Source of the DNA: an uncultured Coriobacteriia bacterium
GTDB taxonomy: Bacteria; Actinomycetota; Coriobacteriia; Coriobacteriales; QAMH01
Length of the DNA: 12,210 nt
Reading direction: 5' to 3'
NCBI GenBank assembly: GCA_902478425.1
Contig: CABSKV010000044.1
Span: 1-12,210, forward strand
The notes under the pieces were generated by a model. The model was not told where the DNA came from, made no database searches, and was given only the letters and a program-made list of their open reading frames with translations. Position 1 is the stretch's first letter. Each line of letters starts with the position of its first letter. Both the position numbers and the translations under genes were made by a program. Positions 7,678 through 12,210 of this stretch are shown here, piece after piece.

Positions 7678-8427
7678 ATGCAGCAGAGAGATCCATATTC
7701 GGTACTTGGCGTATCTCCTGGCGCCTCGAAAGACGAGGTGACCAAGGCATACCGCAAGCTTGCCAAGAAGTACCATCCGGACCTCAATCCCGGAGACGAG
7801 CAAGCGGCCAAGAAGATGGCCGAGGTCAATGCTGCCTACGATTCCATCATGAATGGCACGCCCTACGGGCCGCGCGTCAACACGGGCAATCCGTACGCTG
7901 GGCAGGGGCCGAGCGGCAATCCGTACGCCGAGTATGGCGGTGGCCCGAGTGGCCAGGGCGGGCAGCAGCAAGGCGGCTGGTATTACGGGCCGTTCACTGG
8001 CGGCGGCCAGCAGCAAGGCGGCGGCCAGTACTACGATCCCTTCGAGGAGATGTTTCGCCAGTGGCAGCAGGCGACCGATTCGGACGCCTACCGCGAGGCG
8101 CGCGAGCAACAGCAACGCCAGCAGCGCGAACAGGCGCGCAACACCGCCAACGGCTGCTTCAGATGGGTCATGCTCATCCTCATCATCAATCTCGCCCTCA
8201 ACATCTTCATGGGCGGATGCTCGGCATGGCGTAACTCGCTGTTCTTCGGCAACACGACCACGCCTTCGAAGGAGCAGGCGGCTCCGCTTTATCCCGGCGA
8301 CGATTCCGCGAGCGCGGGCTCGTCCTCGTCGTCGAGCAGCTCGGTGGCTGCGCCCCAGCGCCCCTTCTCGTTTAATGTGGATCGCGCCAACACCGTGAGC
8401 TACACGGTTGACGTGCCGATCGAATAG
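7678..8427 (+). CDS. J-domain (DnaJ-like) single-pass membrane protein
   Basis: The N-terminal 58 residues are a J domain, the module that activates the ATPase of Hsp70 (DnaK). They read DPYSVLGVSPGAS, then AYRKLAKKYHPDLNPGD with the obligatory HPD at 33-35. A Gly/Gln/Tyr-rich low-complexity region follows (about 60-120, with NPYA and GGQQQGG repeats), then a Gln/Arg-rich helix-like stretch (about 122-156). One probable membrane segment lies at about 162-179. The tail of roughly 70 residues has an eight-Ser run at 215-222. There is no zinc-finger or client-binding domain, so it is not canonical DnaJ. The expected topology is J domain in the cytosol and tail outside. It lies 25 bases after tsaE with its own -10 box and 21 bases before the HlyD-like gene. 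Confidence 0.85.
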   Translation: MQQRDPYSVLGVSPGASKDEVTKAYRKLAKKYHPDLNPGDEQAAKKMAEVNAAYDSIMNGTPYGPRVNTGNPYAGQGPSGNPYAEYGGGPSGQGGQQQGGWYYGPFTGGGQQQGGGQYYDPFEEMFRQWQQATDSDAYREAREQQQRQQREQARNTANGCFRWVMLILIINLALNIFMGGCSAWRNSLFFGNTTTPSKEQAAPLYPGDDSASAGSSSSSSSSVAAPQRPFSFNVDRANTVSYTVDVPIE

Positions 8428-8448
8428 CGCAGGGCACGGGGCTTGGCC

Positions 8449-9360
8449 ATGCTTTTCCAGAGTCAGAAAAACGCGGACACCCGACAGGAGATGAAGCTGC
8501 GCACGGCTGCGTATGCGCTCATCGTCGTTGCCGCAATCGTTCTGGGCGGCGGGCTTTTCATGGTGGCGGCGCACGACAGCGGCATGTTCAAGACGACGGG
8601 GGCGTACACGACGACGCAACTCGTGCCGGGTAGCTACTCCAACACCATCGAGTGCCAGGGCAGTGTCGCGCCGATTCGCGTGACAGACGTGAGCACGAAG
8701 ACCAAGGGCACGGTCACAGCCGTGCATGTGAAGGATGGCCAGTACGTCAAGCAGGGCACGGTGCTGTTCGAGATACAGGATGGCTCCGACGAGCCACAGG
8801 CCATCACCGCAAGCGTCTCGGGTACGGTGACGAATCTCAAGGTCGCGGTCGGCATGACGAGCGATCAGCTCGCGCAGGAAGATGCGGCCCTGCAGATTGC
8901 GGACATGAACGTGCTCATCGGCGTCGTGCAGACGCCGGAATACGTCTCCGTCTTGCTCGAGGCGGGCCAGTACGTGAGCATCACCTCGACGGCGACGCCC
9001 GGCATCACCTACGCGGGCATGCTCACGGGCTTTTCGAAGGATTCCTCCTCGTCATCCCTGACGAGCAGCGGCCAGGCGCTCTATGACGCATCGATCATGT
9101 TCGATGATCCGGGCAAACTCAAGGTGGGCGATCCCATCGTCGCCCAGATGCACATCGAGGACTACGGCCAGGTATTCTACGTTCCCGCGAGCGCCGTGCG
9201 CGAGATCGACGGCGTGGCGTATGTCGACATCGTGCGTGCGAAGGGCACAATCGAGCAGCATCAGGTCGAGCTTCTGGGCACGAGCGATGACGGTAGCAAG
9301 ATCGTCAAGGGCGACGTGCTGACGAGCGAGACGACGATCCGGGCCGATTTGAGCGAGTAG
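8449..9360 (+). CDS. HlyD/RND-type membrane-anchored adaptor-like protein
   Basis: The 303-residue product has a short charged N-terminus, one membrane segment (about 20-41) and an extracytoplasmic part. Two barrel-sandwich (lipoyl-like) halves can be seen: KGTVTAVHVKDGQYVKQGTVLFEIQ (86-110, discontinuous key residues G87, V94, G97, G103) and ASVSGTVTNLKVAVG (121-135). Unlike most membrane-fusion proteins, no coiled-coil hairpin separates the two halves. A beta-barrel-like region and a C-terminal VPASAV-to-DVLTSETTI segment follow, as in adaptor proteins. No ABC or RND transporter gene is adjacent, so the partner is unknown. I chose ATG 8449; an in-frame TTG at 8443 is possible, and the ribosome-binding sequence is weak. 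Confidence 0.75.
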   Translation: MLFQSQKNADTRQEMKLRTAAYALIVVAAIVLGGGLFMVAAHDSGMFKTTGAYTTTQLVPGSYSNTIECQGSVAPIRVTDVSTKTKGTVTAVHVKDGQYVKQGTVLFEIQDGSDEPQAITASVSGTVTNLKVAVGMTSDQLAQEDAALQIADMNVLIGVVQTPEYVSVLLEAGQYVSITSTATPGITYAGMLTGFSKDSSSSSLTSSGQALYDASIMFDDPGKLKVGDPIVAQMHIEDYGQVFYVPASAVREIDGVAYVDIVRAKGTIEQHQVELLGTSDDGSKIVKGDVLTSETTIRADLSE

Positions 9361-9368
9361 GAGCGGGG

Positions 9369-11234
9369 ATGCGGGTACTGGCGCTTGATACGGCGAGCAC
9401 GCAGATGGTGCTTGCGCTGGCGGACTTTGACGAGGCCACCGCGCAGGCGATGCTGCTTGCGGCGCGACAGGTCGATGCGCCGCGCCAGGCCAACCAGGTC
9501 CTGCTCACGCATGCCGGCCAGTTGCTCGACGAAGCGGGCCTTTCCATCGGGGATATCGATGCCATCGTTGCCGGGCGTGGCCCCGGCTCGTTCACGGGCG
9601 TGCGCATCGGCGTGGCGACCGCCAAGGGCCTTGCCTGCGGACTTGCCGCGCCGCTCCATGGTGCCTCCACGCTCGACGCCGTCGCCTGGCGCGCCTGGCA
9701 TGCCGGCGTACGCGGAAGGCTGGGCGTCGTGGCCGATGCGATGCGCAAGGAAGTCTACCCGGTGCGCTACACGCTCGATGACGCGGGCGTGACGCGGTTG
9801 GAGCCCGACACGGTCGCCAAGCCGGCGCAGGTCGCGCAGGCGTGGGCTGACGAGGAAGATGACATCACGCTCACGGGCGATGGACTGCTGAAGTACGCCG
9901 AACTCTTCGAGGGCGCACCGTTTTCGCTTGCGCCGCAGGAGCTGTGGCTGCCAGACGGGCAGGGGCTCATCAGCGCCTTCGCGCAGGCGTTTCGCGCGGG
10001 CGATGCCGGTACGGGAGATGCCGCCGCGCTCGTTCCCGTGTACACGCGCCTTTCGGATGCCGAGGAAAACGAGCAGCTGCGTCTGGCCAAGATGACCGAC
10101 CCGCGCGATGCCGAGAAGCGCGCACGGCTGCAGCGCGAGATCGAGCGCAGCGACCGCGAGATGCGCATTTCGCAGCCCCGAAGCGAGAAGGCGTCCGAGG
10201 ACGATGCCCTGCGACCCGAGGCACCCTACATACTCGCCATCGAAAGCTCGTGTGACGAGACGGCCGCTGCCGTTATCGACGGAAAGCGCGACATCCTCGC
10301 GGATTGCATCGCGAGCCAGATCGACTTTCACCAGCGCTTTGGCGGTGTCGTGCCCGAAATCGCCTCGCGCAAGCACACCGAGGCCATCGTCCCCACGGTC
10401 ATGTACACGATGGAGCAAGCGGGCTTGGGCTTCGAGGACCTTTCCGCCGTCGCGTGCACGATCGGGCCGGGCCTGGTTGGCGCGCTCGTCGTGGGCGTGG
10501 CCTTCGCCAAGGGGCTGTGCTTTGCGACGGGGCTGCCGTTCATCGGCGTGAACCACCTCGAGGGGCATCTCTACGCGAATCGCTACGTCGATCCCACGCT
10601 CGAGCCGCCGTTTGTCGCGCTGCTCGTGAGCGGCGGGCACACCATGCTCGTGCACGTGAAGGATTGGGGCGATTACGAGGTACTGGGCAGCACGCTCGAC
10701 GATGCCGTGGGCGAGGCGTTCGACAAGGTCGCCAAGGCACTCGAGCTAGGGTATCCCGGCGGCCCGGTGCTCAGCAGATACGCGAAGGACGGCGATTGCA
10801 CGGCCATCAAGTTCCCGCGTGCGATGATGCACAGCGGTGATTTGCAGTTCTCACTCTCGGGCCTCAAGACCGCCGTCATCACCTACATCAACGAGCAGAA
10901 CAGGGCGGGCATGGGCATCGACATCCCCAACCTCGCGGCAAGCTTCACCGCCGCCATCGTCGACGTGCTCGTGGCAAAGTCGCTTCACGCCTGCGAGCAA
11001 GCCGGCGTGCACACCCTGTGCATCGGCGGCGGCGTGGCGGCCAACCCCGACTTGCGCGAGGCGCTTGTGGCCGAGCTCGGCAGGCGGGGCATACGCGTCA
11101 TCATGCCCGAGCTTTCGGATTGCGCGGACAACGCCTCGATGATCGCGTCGGTGGGCCTCGACCTGTTCGCGGACGGCGAGCTGACGAGCCTGGATGCCGA
11201 CCCGCAAGCCCATATGCCCCTGCGCACCAAATGA
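9369..11234 (+). CDS. tsaBD: TsaB-TsaD fusion, tRNA t6A37 threonylcarbamoyltransferase complex
   Basis: TsaD transfers the threonylcarbamoyl group to A37 of tRNA, and TsaB is its dimerisation partner. Residues 1-232 are TsaB: VLALDTAS at the start, the signature GRGPGSFTGVRIGVATAKG (69-87), and a normal TsaB-like end PVYTRLSDAEE. Residues 233-284 are a charged, probably helical linker. Residues 285-621 are a complete TsaD: ILAIESSCDETAAAV (288-302), VPEIASRKH (328-336), NHLEGH with metal ligands His396 and His400, SGGHT (421-425), GGGVAANP (553-560) and CADNASMIA with the third ligand Asp587. In actinobacterial clusters rimI usually separates tsaB from tsaD; here no GNAT domain remains. AGGAG at 9359-9363 lies five bases before the ATG. 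The frame is open throughout, so this is a true fusion rather than two overlapping genes. Confidence 0.95.
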   Translation: MRVLALDTASTQMVLALADFDEATAQAMLLAARQVDAPRQANQVLLTHAGQLLDEAGLSIGDIDAIVAGRGPGSFTGVRIGVATAKGLACGLAAPLHGASTLDAVAWRAWHAGVRGRLGVVADAMRKEVYPVRYTLDDAGVTRLEPDTVAKPAQVAQAWADEEDDITLTGDGLLKYAELFEGAPFSLAPQELWLPDGQGLISAFAQAFRAGDAGTGDAAALVPVYTRLSDAEENEQLRLAKMTDPRDAEKRARLQREIERSDREMRISQPRSEKASEDDALRPEAPYILAIESSCDETAAAVIDGKRDILADCIASQIDFHQRFGGVVPEIASRKHTEAIVPTVMYTMEQAGLGFEDLSAVACTIGPGLVGALVVGVAFAKGLCFATGLPFIGVNHLEGHLYANRYVDPTLEPPFVALLVSGGHTMLVHVKDWGDYEVLGSTLDDAVGEAFDKVAKALELGYPGGPVLSRYAKDGDCTAIKFPRAMMHSGDLQFSLSGLKTAVITYINEQNRAGMGIDIPNLAASFTAAIVDVLVAKSLHACEQAGVHTLCIGGGVAANPDLREALVAELGRRGIRVIMPELSDCADNASMIASVGLDLFADGELTSLDADPQAHMPLRTK

Positions 11235-11275
11235 GACACCAAATGAGACAAACGCTCGCACTCGCTGTCTCATTT
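11227..11275 (+). repeat. Tandem 12-bp repeat plus inverted copy at the tsaBD 3' end
   Basis: CCAAATGAGACA occurs twice head to tail (11227-11238 and 11239-11250); the first copy contains the tsaBD stop codon. The last ten bases, AAATGAGACA (11241-11250), recur inverted as TGTCTCATTT at 11266-11275, making a 10-bp stem around a 15-base loop. The stem is AT-rich and lacks a real T-run, so it is a poor intrinsic terminator. A regulator-binding site or an mRNA 3'-end structure are alternatives. Confidence 0.6.
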
Positions 11276-11358
11276 CGCAGGTCAGAGCCACATCGGGTAT
11301 ATAAGAGGCCTGCAAGGAAATCTAAGTGTCATATTAGTAGATTATTTCTTACGGAATG

Positions 11359-11398
11359 TTGACAAGGGTATGAATCCGCATGGTACGCGCGTACTATG
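11359..11398 (+). promoter_or_regulatory. groES promoter/operator candidate: consensus -35 plus 20-bp palindrome
   Basis: TTGACA (11359-11364) is a perfect -35 hexamer. Where the -10 box would lie there is instead a palindrome, CATGGTACGCGCGTACTATG (11379-11398), with a perfect 12-bp core GTACGCGCGTAC and one mismatched outer pair. TACTAT (11392-11397) within it resembles a -10 box but is 27 bases from TTGACA. No CIRCE (HrcA) or HAIR (HspR) heat-shock operator is seen. The palindrome is a reasonable binding site for a dimeric regulator, but which one is unknown. Confidence 0.45.
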
Positions 11399-11442
11399 GG
11401 GAACGTTATTTGTCATCACTTTGTATTTCTAGGAGGCATGAG

Positions 11443-11727
11443 ATGAATTTGAAGCCACTGGGCGATCGAGTCATTATCAAGCAGGACGAGGCGGAGGAGA
11501 CCACCGCGTCCGGTCTCATTCTCACGAGCAATTCCAAGGAAAAGCCGCAGCGCGGCCAGGTTATCGCCGTGGGCGAGGGCAAGTACCATCATGGCACCCT
11601 TGTTCCCGTCCCCGTCAAGCCGGGCGACACCGTTATCTACGGCAAGTATGGCGGACAGGACATCACCGTCGATGGCGAGGAATACGTCATCTTGCGTGCC
11701 GATGACCTGTACGCAGTTGTCGACTAA
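11443..11727 (+). CDS. groES: Co-chaperonin GroES
   Basis: GroES caps the GroEL barrel during ATP-driven folding. The 94-residue product is full length: MNLKPLGDRVIIKQ at the start, ASGLILTSNSKEKPQRGQVIAVG (mobile-loop region, about residues 23-45), KPGDTVIYGKYGG and the final EEYVILRADDLYAVV. A perfect AGGAGG (11431-11436) lies six bases before ATG 11443. The in-frame ATG at 11380 would overlap the regulatory palindrome and is rejected. It lies 28 bases before groEL in the usual two-gene operon, placed after tsaD as in actinobacterial genomes. Confidence 0.97.
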   Translation: MNLKPLGDRVIIKQDEAEETTASGLILTSNSKEKPQRGQVIAVGEGKYHHGTLVPVPVKPGDTVIYGKYGGQDITVDGEEYVILRADDLYAVVD

Positions 11728-11755
11728 ATATCACATGTGAAAGGAATGATTATCA

Positions 11756-12210
11756 ATGGCTGCTAAGAACATTAGCTTTGGTTCCGATGCGCGCAGCGCC
11801 CTTGCCGCCGGCGCATCCAAGCTCGCCGACGCCGTCAAGGTCACGCTTGGCCCCAAGGGCCGCTACGTCGCCTGCGAGCGCAGCTTCGGCGCACCGCTCA
11901 TCACCAACGACGGCGTGACCGTCGCCAAGGAGATCGAGCTCGAGGACAAGGTCGAGAACATGGGCGCGCAGCTCATCCGCGAGGCCGCCGTCAAGACCAA
12001 CGACGTTGCCGGTGACGGTACCACCACCGCCACGCTGCTCGCCGACGTCATGATTCGCGATGGTCTCAAGAACGTGACCGCCGGCGCCAATCCCATCGCC
12101 ATCCGCACGGGTATGAACAAGGCCGTCGACGCGCTGGTCGAGAAGGTCAAGAAGGACGCCAAGGAGGTCAAGACCTTCGACGAGATCAAGAACGTCGGTG
12201 CCACTGTCTC
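11756..12210 (+). CDS. groEL: Chaperonin GroEL, N-terminal part (runs off window)
   Basis: The first 151 codons of the 60-kDa chaperonin are present and the frame is open to the window end. MAAKNISFGSDAR starts the protein, then DAVKVTLGPKGR (25-36), FGAPLITNDGVTVAKEIELED (key residues G45, T49, D52, V56) and the nucleotide-binding AGDGTTTATLLA near 85-96. GAAAGGA (11739-11745) lies ten bases before the ATG. In KGRYVACERSF, Tyr replaces the Asn most GroELs have after GPKGR; other positions look ordinary. The C-terminus, which distinguishes actinobacterial GroEL1 (His-rich) from GroEL2, is outside the window. Confidence 0.97.
   Translation, partial: MAAKNISFGSDARSALAAGASKLADAVKVTLGPKGRYVACERSFGAPLITNDGVTVAKEIELEDKVENMGAQLIREAAVKTNDVAGDGTTTATLLADVMIRDGLKNVTAGANPIAIRTGMNKAVDALVEKVKKDAKEVKTFDEIKNVGATV

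Noticed and set aside
7885..8030. Short direct repeats (GGCAATCCGTACGC, CAGCAGCAAGGCGGC) in the J-domain gene
   Set aside because: They encode the Gly/Gln/Tyr-rich low-complexity linker and are explained by it, not by a mobile or CRISPR-like element.
9261..10655. Long antisense open frame (464 codons) opposite tsaBD
   Set aside because: It mirrors a conserved, motif-complete gene; high GC depletes stop codons on the opposite strand. No recognisable domain or ribosome-binding site.
11251..11265. CIRCE-like half site (GCACTC) upstream of groES
   Set aside because: No matching GAGTGC arm nine bases away; six bases alone are expected by chance.
11380..11442. In-frame upstream ATG giving a 21-residue longer GroES
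   Set aside because: GroES normally starts MxLKPLGDRV, and a perfect AGGAGG precedes ATG 11443; the longer form would overlap the regulatory palindrome.

Overview
The window reads as a stretch of core chromosome from a high-GC Gram-positive bacterium. Every gene is on the + strand, codons are strongly G/C-ending, and intergenic gaps are short. The order glmS, acpS, nnrD, alr, tsaE, tsaB, tsaD, groES, groEL recalls the actinobacterial order known from Mycobacterium tuberculosis (glmS ... nnr ... alr, tsaE, tsaB, rimI, tsaD, groES, groEL1). Together with the L21-L27 block next to a radical-SAM-associated gene, this points to Actinomycetota. My best guess is the class Coriobacteriia, inferred from protein style and layout rather than from a marker gene.

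Layout. Positions 1-723 hold the last 17 codons of an upstream gene and a DUF2344/TIGR03936 protein, joined by an ATGA overlap. Positions 724-1028 contain no gene; they hold a roughly 170-nt nested inverted repeat, a good sigma-70-type promoter and a short leader. Positions 1029-1883 hold rplU (L21 with an unusual C-terminal extension) and rpmA (L27), closed by a strong intrinsic terminator. Positions 2025-7652 look like one transcription unit: glmS, acpS, nnrD, alr, a type-4 uracil-DNA glycosylase gene and tsaE. Four of its five junctions overlap by 3-8 bases, and the fifth gap is 20 bases. Positions 7678-11234 hold a J-domain membrane protein with its own probable promoter, a membrane-anchored HlyD-like adaptor, and a tsaB-tsaD gene fusion. 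After a relatively AT-rich, repeat-containing 208-base region come groES and the first 151 codons of groEL, which runs off the window.

Functionally the genes cover translation (L21, L27), cell-wall precursors (GlmS for glucosamine-6-phosphate, Alr for D-alanine), lipid and cofactor housekeeping (AcpS, NnrD), DNA repair (UDG), the tRNA t6A37 modification machinery (TsaE, TsaB, TsaD; TsaC/Sua5 is not here), and protein folding (J-domain protein, GroES, GroEL).

I see no phage, insertion sequence, CRISPR, toxin-antitoxin or defence island, and no clear new system. The points worth a second look are the nested palindrome before rplU, the L21 extension ending in a SAP/Rho-N-like motif, the TsaB-TsaD fusion lacking RimI, the J-domain/HlyD-like pair between tsaE and tsaBD, a probably leaderless dnaJ-like mRNA, and a palindrome where the groES -10 box would be expected.
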